A DNA stretch of 64,000 nucleotides, taken from Paenochrobactrum glaciei. GTDB lineage: Bacteria > Pseudomonadota > Alphaproteobacteria > Rhizobiales > Rhizobiaceae. The notes beneath the pieces are model-generated. The model searched no databases. It saw only the letters and a list, made by a program, of their open reading frames with translations, and was not told where the DNA came from. Positions 9,658-18,129 of this stretch are shown piece by piece. The stretch's first letter is position 1, and every line of letters starts with the position of its first letter. The stretch spans positions 1 to 64,000 of the forward strand of contig NZ_BAAADE010000007.1 of NCBI RefSeq assembly GCF_039522165.1, written 5' to 3'. A program made the translations under genes and the position numbers.

Positions 9658-10278
9658 TCAGAAATTGACCTTCGGTGCCTGCTGGCTGGCCGCATCAATG
9701 CTGAAAGTCGGCATTGGTTCACTATCGCGGAACCAGAACATCTTCCACAGCATTGTCGGCATGGTTTTTAAGCCAGTATTATAAACGCGAACCGCTTCAA
9801 TATAATCACGGCGGGCAACAGCAATCCGGTTTTCTGTGCCTTCCAGCTGTGATTGCAAAGCCAAGAAGTTCTGATTGGCTTTCAGATCAGGATATTTTTC
9901 AACCACAACCATCAAGCGCGACAATGCACTGCTCAAATTGGCCTGATTGTCCTGAAACTGCTTAAACATTTCCGGATTATTGAGCATTTCCGGGCTCAGT
10001 TGCACAGATGTTGCTTTTGAGCGGGCTTCAATCACTGCGGTCAGTGTTTCCTGCTCATGCGCGGCATAGCCCTTCACGGTTTCCACCAAATTCGGGATCA
10101 AGTCGGTACGGCGTTGATACTGGTTAAGCACCTCGCTCCATGCAGCCTTGGCCTTTTCTTCATTGGTTGGAATCGTGTTGAAACCGCAAGCGGACAATAA
10201 CGGCATTAAAATCGCAAGGCCGAGAAACAAAGCCAGACGGGAAAATCGGGAACGGGACGCAGTCATCGCAGTGGACAT
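9658..10278 (-). CDS. LemA family lipoprotein
   Basis: A 206-residue LemA protein: a lipoprotein signal with lipobox LLSAC near residue 31, then the helical LemA domain (AAWSEVLNQYQRRTDLIPNL, VETVKGYAAHEQETL, LMVVVEKYPDLKANQNFLAL, LEGTENRIAVARRDYIEAV). It is first in a lemA-TPM-TPM set. LemA proteins are membrane-bound and of unclear biochemical function. The family is certain. Confidence 0.93.
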   Translation of the reverse strand: MSTAMTASRSRFSRLALFLGLAILMPLLSACGFNTIPTNEEKAKAAWSEVLNQYQRRTDLIPNLVETVKGYAAHEQETLTAVIEARSKATSVQLSPEMLNNPEMFKQFQDNQANLSSALSRLMVVVEKYPDLKANQNFLALQSQLEGTENRIAVARRDYIEAVRVYNTGLKTMPTMLWKMFWFRDSEPMPTFSIDAASQQAPKVNF

Positions 10279-10383
10279 TTATATCTCCTGATAAAGCGCT
10301 TGTTTTATCAACCAATAAAAAAATTAATCCGGTTCAGTGTTCAAGCTATAGGACATTGAGTTTAAACTGAAAAGCGCAAAAGA

Positions 10384-10408
10384 AAAGCGGCAGAAAATCT
10401 GCCGCTTT
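10384..10408 (-). terminator. Terminator downstream of rpsP
   Basis: A perfect 11-bp stem, AAAGCGGCAGA (10384-10394) with TCTGCCGCTTT (10398-10408), and a 3-nt loop. On the minus strand it is followed by a T-rich run, so it would end the ffh-chorismate mutase-rpsP transcript. Confidence 0.8.
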
Positions 10409-10486
10409 CATATTCTTCATGCAAATCTGTATAAAAGATCAGGCTTTATGCGAAATTTCGCTCTCAGCCCTAATCTTTCATGCAAA

Positions 10487-10891
10487 TTATTCGCTTGCAG
10501 CTTCTTCAGCTGGTGCGGCTGCTGCTGCAGCTGCTTCAGCGGCCTTTGCAGCAGCTTCTTCTTCAGCCTGCTTAGCCATTGCCAAACGTTCCTGAGCTTT
10601 TTTGCCCGGGAGACCCTTGGTTGGGTTGTTGCGGGTGTCACGCTTGGAAACACCAGCCTGATCCAAGAAGCGCAGTACGCGGTCGGTTGCCTGTGCACCG
10701 TGACCGAGCCAATGAGCAGCGCGTTCGCTGTCAACTTTTACGCGCTCTGCGTCTTTAGCAAGCATCGGGTTCCATGAACCGATGATTTCAAGGAAACGAC
10801 CGTCGCGCGGGCTGCGGGCATCTGCAACTACGATGTGGTAGTAAGGACGCTTTTTAGAACCGGCACGTGCCAAACGAATTTTAAGGGACAT
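10487..10891 (-). CDS. rpsP: 30S ribosomal protein S16
   Basis: 134 residues. The first 85 or so are canonical S16 (MSLKIRLARAGSKKRPYYHI, VVADARSPRDGRFLEIIGSW). A C-terminal extension rich in Ala and Glu, ending AEEAASE, is typical of Hyphomicrobiales S16. It binds 16S rRNA in the 5' domain. It lies 74 nt after the chorismate mutase stop, probably in the ffh operon. Confidence 0.97.
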   Translation of the reverse strand: MSLKIRLARAGSKKRPYYHIVVADARSPRDGRFLEIIGSWNPMLAKDAERVKVDSERAAHWLGHGAQATDRVLRFLDQAGVSKRDTRNNPTKGLPGKKAQERLAMAKQAEEEAAAKAAEAAAAAAAPAEEAASE

Positions 10892-10965
10892 AGTTTTTTT
10901 CCTTAGAGTAAATAAGAGATCTGACCGTCAGGGCAGAACAATGTTATGCTACGGTTAGCAGCAGT

Positions 10966-11283
10966 TTAGTTTTCACCGTGGTTAGCGGCGGTATGTTCAT
11001 GATGCCGAATAACTTCTTTCACGATGAAGTTGAGAAATTTTTCAGCAAAATCGGGATCAAGGTTTGAATCTTGTGCAAGGGCACGAAGACGCGCTACCTG
11101 ACGCTTTTCACGTTCAGGGTCAGCAGCGGCCAGCCCCTGTTCAGCTTTCAAAATGCCAACGGCTTTGGTGCAGCGAAAACGCTCGGCCAGCATATGAATA
11201 AGGGCTGCATCAATATTATCGATTGAGCCACGCAGTGCGAGTAACTCAGCAGGAGTTGTATTTGCTTCGCTCATCATACTCAC
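10966..11283 (-). CDS. AroQ-type chorismate mutase
   Basis: A 105-residue all-helical chorismate mutase converting chorismate to prephenate for Phe/Tyr synthesis. The AroQ motif reads LRGSIDNIDAALIHMLAERF, with Arg and Lys residues continuing in CTKAVGILKAEQGL and DPEREKRQ. It stands alone and is not fused to prephenate dehydratase. The GTG start overlaps the ffh stop (GTGA), so it is translationally coupled. The ffh-chorismate mutase-rpsP order is conserved in the Brucella/Rhizobium group. Confidence 0.9.
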   Translation of the reverse strand: MSMMSEANTTPAELLALRGSIDNIDAALIHMLAERFRCTKAVGILKAEQGLAAADPEREKRQVARLRALAQDSNLDPDFAEKFLNFIVKEVIRHHEHTAANHGEN

Positions 11284-12851
11284 TTCTTCTTTGGTAAGCC
11301 CGGAAGGCCGCCACCAAGACCAGGCAATTTAGGGCCGCCAAGCCCTGGTAAACCACCACCAAGACCCGGAAGACCACCTTTGGTCAGGCCTGCAGCTTCT
11401 GCTTGTTTTTGAAGCGCTTCGAGCTGCTTCGGATCCATGTTCGACAGATCAGGCAAACCACCGCCGAGGCCACCCATACCGCCACCGAGACCACCAAGCC
11501 CCATTTTACCGGCAAGGCCGCCCATCATCTGCTTCATCAGGCCGCCTTTGCCGCCCTTGCCCATGGCTTTCATCATATCAGCCATCTGACGATGCATTTT
11601 CAAAAGCTTGTTGATGTCGGCAGCATTGGTGCCGGAACCTTTGGCAATACGCTGCTTACGGCTATGTTTTAGCAAATCAGGGTTTGCGCGCTCGGCTTTG
11701 GTCATTGAGCTGATGATTGCCAATTGGCGGTCAAAAAGCTTGTCATCCAGACCGGCAGCAGCCATTTGATCTTTTGCCTTGCCCATGCCCGGCATCATAC
11801 CCATGATACCGCCCATGCCGCCGAGCTTTTTCATCTGGCCAAGCTGATCGGCAAGATCGTTCAGATCAAATTTGCCGGACTGCATTTTCTTCGCCATTGC
11901 CGCCGCTTTTTCGGCATCAATGGTTTCGGCAGCTTTTTCAACGAGGCTGACAATATCGCCCATACCAAGAATACGGTCGGCAATACGCTTTGGATGGAAC
12001 TCTTCCAGAGCATCCATCTTTTCGCCAGTTGCAATCGCTTTGATCGGCTTGCCGGTAATAGCGCGCATCGAAAGAGCTGCACCACCGCGACCATCACCAT
12101 CCATACGGGTGAGAACGATACCGGTAATACCAACACGCTCATCAAAATTGCGCGCCAGATTAACGGCGTCCTGACCGGTAAGGCTATCAGCAACCAGCAA
12201 AATTTCGTGTGGGTTGGAAGCGGCACGAATTTCGGCCATTTCAACCATCAGCGGCTCGTCAATATGTGTACGACCCGCCGTATCGAGGATTACAACATCA
12301 TGACCGCCAAGCTTTGCAGCCTGTACGGCACGCGCAGCAATATCAACCGGTGACTGACCGGCAATAATCGGCAAAGTATCAACGCTGACCTGCTCACCAA
12401 GCTGACGCAGCTGCTCTTGTGCCGCAGGTCGACGTGTATCAAGCGACGCCATCAGCACTTTTTTGCGCTGGCGGTCACTCAAACGCTTGGCAAGTTTACC
12501 GGTTGTGGTGGTTTTACCCGAACCTTGCAAACCGACCATCATAATAACAACCGGAGCCGGTGCATTCAGATCAATCGAGACACCTTCGGTGCCGAGCATT
12601 TCAACCAGTTCATCATGAACGATCTTGACGACCATCTGACCCGGTTTAATGCTTTTGAGAATTTCTGCGCCGACAGCTTTTTCACGAACTTTATCGGTAA
12701 AAGAACGAACAACTTCCAGCGACACGTCAGCTTCAATCAGCGCACGTCGCACTTCACGCAGGGCTGCCGATACGTCGCTTTCAGAAAGAGCGCCGCGTCC
12801 GGTCAGACCGTTGAGAATAGAGCCTAAGCGCTCCTGAAGTGATTCAAACAT
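11280..12851 (-). CDS. ffh: Signal recognition particle GTPase Ffh
   Basis: A 523-residue SRP54 homologue for co-translational targeting to the membrane. It has an N-domain (residues 1-85), a GTPase G-domain with P-loop GLQGSGKTTTTGKLA, DTAGR and TRMDGDGRGGAAL, and a Met-rich RNA/signal-binding M-domain from about residue 325. The C-terminus is an unusual Gly/Leu/Pro-rich tail of about 90 residues with repeated GLGGGLPGL units, common in alphaproteobacterial Ffh. It is first gene of the operon with chorismate mutase and rpsP. Confidence 0.97.
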   Translation of the reverse strand: MFESLQERLGSILNGLTGRGALSESDVSAALREVRRALIEADVSLEVVRSFTDKVREKAVGAEILKSIKPGQMVVKIVHDELVEMLGTEGVSIDLNAPAPVVIMMVGLQGSGKTTTTGKLAKRLSDRQRKKVLMASLDTRRPAAQEQLRQLGEQVSVDTLPIIAGQSPVDIAARAVQAAKLGGHDVVILDTAGRTHIDEPLMVEMAEIRAASNPHEILLVADSLTGQDAVNLARNFDERVGITGIVLTRMDGDGRGGAALSMRAITGKPIKAIATGEKMDALEEFHPKRIADRILGMGDIVSLVEKAAETIDAEKAAAMAKKMQSGKFDLNDLADQLGQMKKLGGMGGIMGMMPGMGKAKDQMAAAGLDDKLFDRQLAIISSMTKAERANPDLLKHSRKQRIAKGSGTNAADINKLLKMHRQMADMMKAMGKGGKGGLMKQMMGGLAGKMGLGGLGGGMGGLGGGLPDLSNMDPKQLEALQKQAEAAGLTKGGLPGLGGGLPGLGGPKLPGLGGGLPGLPKKK

Positions 12852-13332
12852 TCTTTTTCCTTACAGTTCCGGCAAGCATTACGATAAACACCCGCAGAAT
12901 GGTTGTCATGCGCCCGAAAGACAAATGAAAAAGCAGCCAAAGCGAAACGACACCCGAGGGCGCATCGCGCTGTCGGATGTGTACCTCCGGGATCGTTTTA
13001 TACCATTGCGGGTCCCGGTCGGCGGCTCAAACAAATAATCATGTTTGCAGAACAGCTCCGCTTAAAGCGTAAAAATGTCTTTGAGTCAAGAATTCCTTAA
13101 AAACCTGCCCTTAAACATATATGCAACAGTTAAGCCGAATTCGGCCTTTCGCATGTTAAATTGCAGGGCAAACCGCCCAAAAATGCCATGATACAGCTAT
13201 AACTGCCTTATTTTTAGGATTAATACCCCCGAAACAAAACAATTAGCTGAAATTGATGATGCATTGATCACGATATTTGTTCATGTGATATCAATTTCAA
13301 CATTAACTCGAATCATTATTCAGGAGATTCTA
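12852..13332. promoter_or_regulatory. Divergent intergenic region ffh / mltB with a long inverted repeat
   Basis: About 480 bp without a supported gene. It must hold promoters for ffh (minus) and the transglycosylase (plus). Near 12950-13010 are GC-rich complementary runs (CCCGAGG and CCTCCGGG). At 13249-13298 is an imperfect long hairpin: GAAATTGAT (13249-13257) pairs with ATCAATTTC (13290-13298), with an inner ATCAC/GTGAT pair. This could be a leader structure or operator of the downstream gene. I see no convincing RNA-gene signature. Confidence 0.4.
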
Positions 13333-14160
13333 ATGGCATTGTCTGCCACAGGTAAATTCTCAGTTGCTGCTGCTGCCCTACTGGTAGCAGGTGTCATTGG
13401 AACTGGTGCTGCAAACGCGGCACAATGCGGCAACAATGCTGCAGGCTATAATGCATGGCTGAAGCAGACCATGGCTGAAGCTCCGTCCCGCGGCATCGGC
13501 AAGGCTGGCATCAATGCATTGGGCAGCACCAAATATGCGACTGCAACCATCAATGCAGACCGCAATCAGAAAAGCTTCAAGCTTTCTCTGAATGAATTTA
13601 TGCAGAAGCGTGGCTCGGACGCAATCATCAAGCGCGGTAAAGCACACAAGCAGGCAAATGCTGCGCTGTTTGCCAATATTGAAAAGCGTTACGGCGTACC
13701 TGCCGGCCCGCTTCTGGCGATCTGGGGCATGGAAACCGGTTTCGGCAGCTATCTTGGCAAGCAGCACACACTTTCAGCTGTCGCAACCCTTGCTTATGAC
13801 TGCCGCCGTTCAGCATTCTTCACCGAACAGCTTTATGCAGCCCTCAAGCTGATTGACAATAAAGACCTCAATCCAAATGCAATCGGCGCAATGCATGGTG
13901 AAATCGGCCAGACCCAGTTCCTGCCATTGAACGTACTGAAATACGGCGTTGATGGTGATGGCAGCGGCCATATCGACATGATCAACTCCAAAGCTGATGC
14001 GCTGGCTTCGACTGCAAACTTCCTCGTAGGTCACGGCTGGAAACGCGGTGCAGGCTATCAGCAGGGTGAGCCAAACTATGGCGCCATTCAGGGCTGGAAT
14101 GCGGCAACTGTTTATCAGCAGTCCATTGCCATTATGGGCAAGGCAATTGACGGCAAATAA
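13333..14160 (+). CDS. Lytic murein transglycosylase, MltB/SLT_2 type
   Basis: A 275-residue periplasmic muramidase-like enzyme. A signal peptide runs to about residue 29 (GAANAAQ). The transglycosylase fold contains the catalytic Glu in YGVPAGPLLAIWGMETGFGS, then IGAMHGEIGQTQFLPLNVLK and FLVGHGWKRGAGY. There is no C-terminal peptidoglycan-binding domain, so it is the short form. ATG at 13333 has a perfect AGGAG upstream; a longer frame from 13264 lacks one. A strong terminator follows. Confidence 0.9.
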   Translation: MALSATGKFSVAAAALLVAGVIGTGAANAAQCGNNAAGYNAWLKQTMAEAPSRGIGKAGINALGSTKYATATINADRNQKSFKLSLNEFMQKRGSDAIIKRGKAHKQANAALFANIEKRYGVPAGPLLAIWGMETGFGSYLGKQHTLSAVATLAYDCRRSAFFTEQLYAALKLIDNKDLNPNAIGAMHGEIGQTQFLPLNVLKYGVDGDGSGHIDMINSKADALASTANFLVGHGWKRGAGYQQGEPNYGAIQGWNAATVYQQSIAIMGKAIDGK

Positions 14161-14181
14161 TCGTCACGCGATATAAAAACA

Positions 14182-14218
14182 AAAAAGCCCGTCGGAAAAT
14201 CATTCCGGCGGGCTTTTT
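14182..14218. terminator. Bidirectional terminator, mltB-type gene / carbonic anhydrase
   Basis: A long stem, AAAAAGCCCGTCGGAA with TTCCGGCGGGCTTTTT (one G-T pair), between convergent genes, with A/T tracts on both sides. Confidence 0.88.
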
Positions 14219-14232
14219 GTTGGACTTAATTT

Positions 14233-14922
14233 TTAAGAAGCTGACTGTTCCGCAGCTGGTGCCGGAATAATAAACGGATCATCAATATCAGGACGTTTGA
14301 AATCACCGGTTTCTTTATCCATCACCCACAATTCGCCGGTTGAAATATCAAACCATGCGCCATGCAGACTGATGCGACCCTTTTTCTCCAGAATATCAAC
14401 GCACGGGAAAGTACGCAGGTTCTGGATTGAATAACGGATGGAAATACGTTCCAAAGCCGTGTGACGTTCACTGTCAGTCATCATTGTATTCGCGATAACA
14501 TTTTCAGCAGCCGGTGCCAGAATGCTCATCCATTTACCAATGAAATCACCCGGCGACAATGGCGCATGATCCGGCGACAATGCCGCTTTAATACCGCCAC
14601 AACGACCATGCCCAAGCACAACAATATGTTTGACCTTGAGGCTTTGGACTGCAAATTCAAGCGCCGCAGAGGCTGCATGATATTCACCATCCGGCGTATA
14701 AGGCGGCATCAGGTTTGCGACATTGCGCAAAACAAAAATTTCACCCGGAGCGGTATCAAAAATAATTTCTGGTGCCGCGCGCGAGTCGCAACACGCAATA
14801 ACAAGGGTCTGAGGTGTCTGACCGAGGTCAGCAAGCTCACGATAACGGGCTGTTTCATGAGCAAAATGATTGTTCATGAAATTACGATAGCCATTGAGGA
14901 GTGTGTCTGGAAGATCTGCCAT
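14233..14922 (-). CDS. Beta-class carbonic anhydrase
   Basis: About 229 residues, interconverting CO2 and bicarbonate in the cytoplasm. The zinc ligands are visible as CCDSR (Cys, Asp-Arg dyad) and as the His and Cys of VVLGHGRCGGIKAAL. FVLRNVANLMPP is also characteristic. The start is ambiguous: ATG at 14922, or an in-frame TTG at 14931 closer to a TAGGGA sequence. The gene is monocistronic by appearance. Confidence 0.93.
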   Translation of the reverse strand: MADLPDTLLNGYRNFMNNHFAHETARYRELADLGQTPQTLVIACCDSRAAPEIIFDTAPGEIFVLRNVANLMPPYTPDGEYHAASAALEFAVQSLKVKHIVVLGHGRCGGIKAALSPDHAPLSPGDFIGKWMSILAPAAENVIANTMMTDSERHTALERISIRYSIQNLRTFPCVDILEKKGRISLHGAWFDISTGELWVMDKETGDFKRPDIDDPFIIPAPAAEQSAS

Positions 14923-15005
14923 CCCTCTCAAATATCCCTATCGATATTTAAGATCAATAAAATAACACAAGCAGCGTTATTTTTTTGGGAACCAGAAACC
15001 ACACC

Positions 15006-15890
15006 CTATGCACGCAAATTTTTACCCGGATGCATCAGCTGACGCATTTGCACCATCGCCATAGGCGAAGACAGACTGGCAGCATCTGCTTCCAGCATCA
15101 GCTCGTCTGCACCACGCTTTGCGGCGCGCACCATAATTTCAAACACGGATGCAGTTGTGCTTTGAAGCGCTTTTTCATCCGTCATCCCATCGAGAATACG
15201 GGCAAGGAAAAGTGCTGCCGTCAGATCACCCATACCGTTAGTCGGACCTTCCACATGGCGATGCTCGGCCATATAAGCATGGCCATCTGTCACCAAAAGA
15301 TTGCCGGTTGAGCCATTCAACATCCCAAATGAGGACGTCACCAACATGCGTGAAGGACCTAAATCCAGCGCTGCTTCCATCAGTTTTTCGTTGTTTTCAG
15401 GCGAAACACCGCTCAGCCATGCAAGCTCAAAACGGTTCGGTGTTGCAATATCGGCAAGCGGCAATAATTCATCACGGATCGCTGCGGCAGTTGCCTCCGG
15501 CACATAAAGTCCTTCACGGTCACCAATCACCGGATCACACAAATAAAGTGCCTGCGGATTACGTGCCTTAATCGCCTTGATCAGTTTGGCTGCGGCTTTT
15601 GCCTGTTCAGCATTGCCTAAGTAACCGGTTAAAACCGCACCGACTTCACCAAGCCAGGGCGCGCGCTCCATATCTTCCATCAATTGCTTAAACTGCTGCA
15701 CTTCCGGCACAATGCGACCCGCAGGGCCATGACCGGTATGCCACGGCAAAATAACCGTCGGCACAGCCCAGACCGGATGCCCCAGCGTTTCAAGGGCAAA
15801 AACCGCGGCACGGTTGCCGACAGAACCACGCACGACATGGCTTGAGATTACAATAACGGCAGTATTATCAGCAGCAGTTGTATTTGGCAT
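15006..15890 (-). CDS. pdxY: Pyridoxal kinase PdxY
   Basis: A 294-residue ribokinase-fold enzyme phosphorylating pyridoxal in B6 salvage. Supporting motifs are SSHVVRGSVGNRAAVFALE, LPWHTGHGPAG, GYLGNAEQAKA, DPVIGDREGLYVPE, TPNRFELAWLSG and the anion-hole/catalytic region VEGPTNGMGDLTAALFLA, where GMGD stands for the usual GTGD. Full length for PdxY. A small membrane-protein gene lies 13 nt upstream on the same strand. Confidence 0.93.
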   Translation of the reverse strand: MPNTTAADNTAVIVISSHVVRGSVGNRAAVFALETLGHPVWAVPTVILPWHTGHGPAGRIVPEVQQFKQLMEDMERAPWLGEVGAVLTGYLGNAEQAKAAAKLIKAIKARNPQALYLCDPVIGDREGLYVPEATAAAIRDELLPLADIATPNRFELAWLSGVSPENNEKLMEAALDLGPSRMLVTSSFGMLNGSTGNLLVTDGHAYMAEHRHVEGPTNGMGDLTAALFLARILDGMTDEKALQSTTASVFEIMVRAAKRGADELMLEADAASLSSPMAMVQMRQLMHPGKNLRA

Positions 15891-15903
15891 TTTAATATCC
15901 GGT

Positions 15904-16206
15904 TCAGGCTTGCAACAGATAGAGAACCAACCACACCATCATGGCCAGCATAAGTATCAGACCCAGTATCCGCCCGATGCGCGTTGCCCAGACTTCAACC
16001 CGATCCTGATGGTCAAGTTCACTTGCTTTCAAGTGTTCCCGACCACGATGAAAGCTTCGCGTGATCAAACCACTCGCACCAGAGCCGGTTTCTGATTTTA
16101 TGCGAGCCAGTATATCTTCCGATTCAGCCTTACGCGCATCATCATATCTTTTTGATGAAAAAGCATTTTCTTTTTCACCCGAAACATCGGCTTTCTGCTG
16201 CATCAT
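15904..16206 (-). CDS. Uncharacterised small C-terminally anchored membrane protein
   Basis: About 100 residues from ATG at 16206, or 112 from a TTG at 16242. The N-terminal 75 residues are polar and charged. A single hydrophobic helix at the extreme C-terminus (GRILGLILMLAMMVWLVLYL) ends in LQA. The topology resembles a tail-anchored protein. It lies directly upstream of pdxY on the same strand, so the two may be co-transcribed. I do not recognise a family. Confidence 0.6.
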   Translation of the reverse strand: MMQQKADVSGEKENAFSSKRYDDARKAESEDILARIKSETGSGASGLITRSFHRGREHLKASELDHQDRVEVWATRIGRILGLILMLAMMVWLVLYLLQA

Positions 16207-16302
16207 ACCATCCGGTTTAATATTGCGGTGTGATAAGATCAATCAATATGCAGTGTTATGCCTGCGCTGAATTCCTGCAAGTGAAAAATAATGAAAATAA
16301 AA

Positions 16303-16330
16303 AACCCCGCCATAACTGACGGGGCTTTTT
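16303..16330. terminator. Terminator between the small membrane-protein gene and mmsA
   Basis: CCCCG (16305-16309) pairs with CGGGG (16320-16324), flanked by A-tract and T-tract, giving a bidirectional intrinsic terminator. It lies after the mmsA tail duplication in the minus-strand direction. Confidence 0.65.
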
Positions 16331-16368
16331 TGTTTTTCGCTCGCATATCTGCAACCATAAAAGGGCTA

Positions 16369-16530
16369 AGGACATGCAAAGCAGATAAACTTAGTTCTTG
16401 GTCGGGATAACGAATTCCAACCATCTTTAACACCCGCCGCATGCCCACAGCCGTGAAACGGCGAGGACATGCAAAGCAGATATAATTAGTTCATGGTCGG
16501 GATAACGAATTCCGCACCATCTTTAACACC
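16369..16530 (-). repeat. Tandem duplication of the 3' end of mmsA
   Basis: Two near-identical tracts, 16369-16434 and 16464-16530. The second is the last 45 bases or so of mmsA plus its downstream flank. The first is the same segment with a handful of substitutions and a 1-nt deletion, lying outside the gene. Both contain GGTCGGGATAACGAATTCC. A short spacer with an imperfect GC hairpin separates them. The outer copy would shift frame, so it is a non-coding remnant of the gene tail. Confidence 0.85.
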
Positions 16531-17982
16531 TGACGGCCAACGTGAAGTCACGGTTTTGGTCTTGGTGTAGAAACGGAATGCATCAGTACCGTGCTGGTTC
16601 AAATCGCCGAAGCCTGAACCTTTCCAGCCGCCGAAGGTGTAGTAAGCGATTGGAACAGGAATTGGCACGTTAATACCAACCATACCAACCTGAACGCGAG
16701 CGGCAAAGTCACGCGCTGCATCACCGTCACGGGTGAAGATCGCAACACCGTTACCATATTCGTGATCATTTGGCAGAGCCAAAGCTTCTTCATAATTCTT
16801 CGCACGTACAACAGCGAGAACAGGGCCGAAGATTTCTTCTTTGTAGATCGACATATCCGGTGTGACGTGGTCGAACAAGCAACCACCCAGATAGAAGCCT
16901 TTTTCATAGCCCTGCATTTTGAAGTTGCGGCCGTCAACAACGAGCTTCGCACCTTCTTTAACGCCTGCATCTACATAACCGCGAACGCGATCAACAGCTG
17001 CCTGTGTTACCAGCGGACCGTAATCTGCTGTACCATCGGTTGACGGGCCAACGCGCAGAGCTTCAACGCGTGGGATCAGTTTTTCCATCAGGCGTTCTGC
17101 GGTTTCTTCACCGACAGGAACAGCAACGGAGATCGCCATGCAACGCTCACCGGCAGAACCGTAACCGGCACCGATCAGAGCATCTACAGTCTGATCCATG
17201 TCTGCATCAGGCATGATCAGCATGTGGTTTTTCGCGCCGCCGAAGCACTGGACGCGCTTGCCGTTTGCGCAACCACGGGAGTAGATGTAATGGGCAATTG
17301 GTGTAGAACCAACAAAGCCGATTGCTTTTACATCCGGATCATCGAGAAGCGCATCAACGGATTCTTTGTCACCATTGACGACGTTGAAGATACCTGCAGG
17401 AAGACCAGCTTCCAGGAACAATTCTGCCAAACGCATTGGCACGCCCGGATCGCGTTCTGAAGGCTTCAGGATGAATGCGTTACCGCAAGCAATTGCAGGA
17501 CCGGCTTTCCACAGCGGGATCATCGCAGGGAAGTTGAACGGGGTGATACCTGCAACAACGCCCAAAGGCTGACGCATGGAATATGTGTCAATGCCGGTAC
17601 CGGCTGAATCAGTGAATTCACCTTTCATCAGGTGCGGTGCACCAAGGCAGAATTCGATAACTTCAAGACCGCGCTGAATGTCGCCCTTGGCATCAGGAAT
17701 AGTCTTGCCGTGTTCACGAGCAAGCAATTCTGCCAGGCTGTCATATTCAGCTTCAACCAGTTCAAGGAACTTACGCAATACGCGTGCACGGCGCTGCGGG
17801 TTGGTAGCTGCCCATGCAGGCTGTGCTGCTTTTGCATTTTCTACAGCTGCACGTACTTCATCTTTGGTTGCCAAAGCAACTGTGCCGCGCACAGTGCCGT
17901 CAAGCGGCTGGAACACCTCAGTGGTGCGTCCGCTTTTACCTTCAACGTTCTTACCGTTGATAAAATGGCCATATTTCAACAT
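16486..17982 (-). CDS. mmsA: CoA-acylating methylmalonate-semialdehyde dehydrogenase
   Basis: A 498-residue aldehyde dehydrogenase of valine and myo-inositol catabolism, giving propionyl-CoA from methylmalonate semialdehyde with NAD and CoA. Typical segments are GVVAGITPFNFPAMIPLWK, GFVGSTPIAHYIYSRG, FGGAKNHMLIMPDAD, the catalytic Cys in GSAGERCMAISVAV, and GWKGSGFGDLNQHG. GGGAGG-type ribosome site (GGGAGG) before ATG. A LysR gene is divergently transcribed 147 bp away and is the likely regulator. Its last codons are duplicated downstream (see repeat). Confidence 0.95.
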   Translation of the reverse strand: MLKYGHFINGKNVEGKSGRTTEVFQPLDGTVRGTVALATKDEVRAAVENAKAAQPAWAATNPQRRARVLRKFLELVEAEYDSLAELLAREHGKTIPDAKGDIQRGLEVIEFCLGAPHLMKGEFTDSAGTGIDTYSMRQPLGVVAGITPFNFPAMIPLWKAGPAIACGNAFILKPSERDPGVPMRLAELFLEAGLPAGIFNVVNGDKESVDALLDDPDVKAIGFVGSTPIAHYIYSRGCANGKRVQCFGGAKNHMLIMPDADMDQTVDALIGAGYGSAGERCMAISVAVPVGEETAERLMEKLIPRVEALRVGPSTDGTADYGPLVTQAAVDRVRGYVDAGVKEGAKLVVDGRNFKMQGYEKGFYLGGCLFDHVTPDMSIYKEEIFGPVLAVVRAKNYEEALALPNDHEYGNGVAIFTRDGDAARDFAARVQVGMVGINVPIPVPIAYYTFGGWKGSGFGDLNQHGTDAFRFYTKTKTVTSRWPSGVKDGAEFVIPTMN

Positions 17983-18129
17983 CGAAGACCTCCCTGAAAA
18001 ATCTCAAAACCGGCTATCGTTCACAATGAGTCCGATAAACCGCTTAACCTCATCATCGCTCTGCAAAATAACATTTGCAACTACTCAAAAAGAGTATCCG
18101 TTGTGCAAAAACTATAGTAATAGTGATTT

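Noticed and set aside
11724..12353. A 209-residue plus-strand frame opposite ffh
   Set aside because: Shadow of a highly conserved gene; no recognisable domain and no Shine-Dalgarno.
12930..13000. Sequence AAGCAGCCAAAGC beside ffh, reminiscent of the 4.5S SRP RNA core
   Set aside because: The invariant GGTCAGG and GGAAGG parts of the SRP RNA tetraloop region are missing and no suitable long hairpin forms.
14461..15042. A 193-residue plus-strand frame
   Set aside because: Opposite the carbonic anhydrase gene, Cys/His-rich nonsense composition, no ribosome site.
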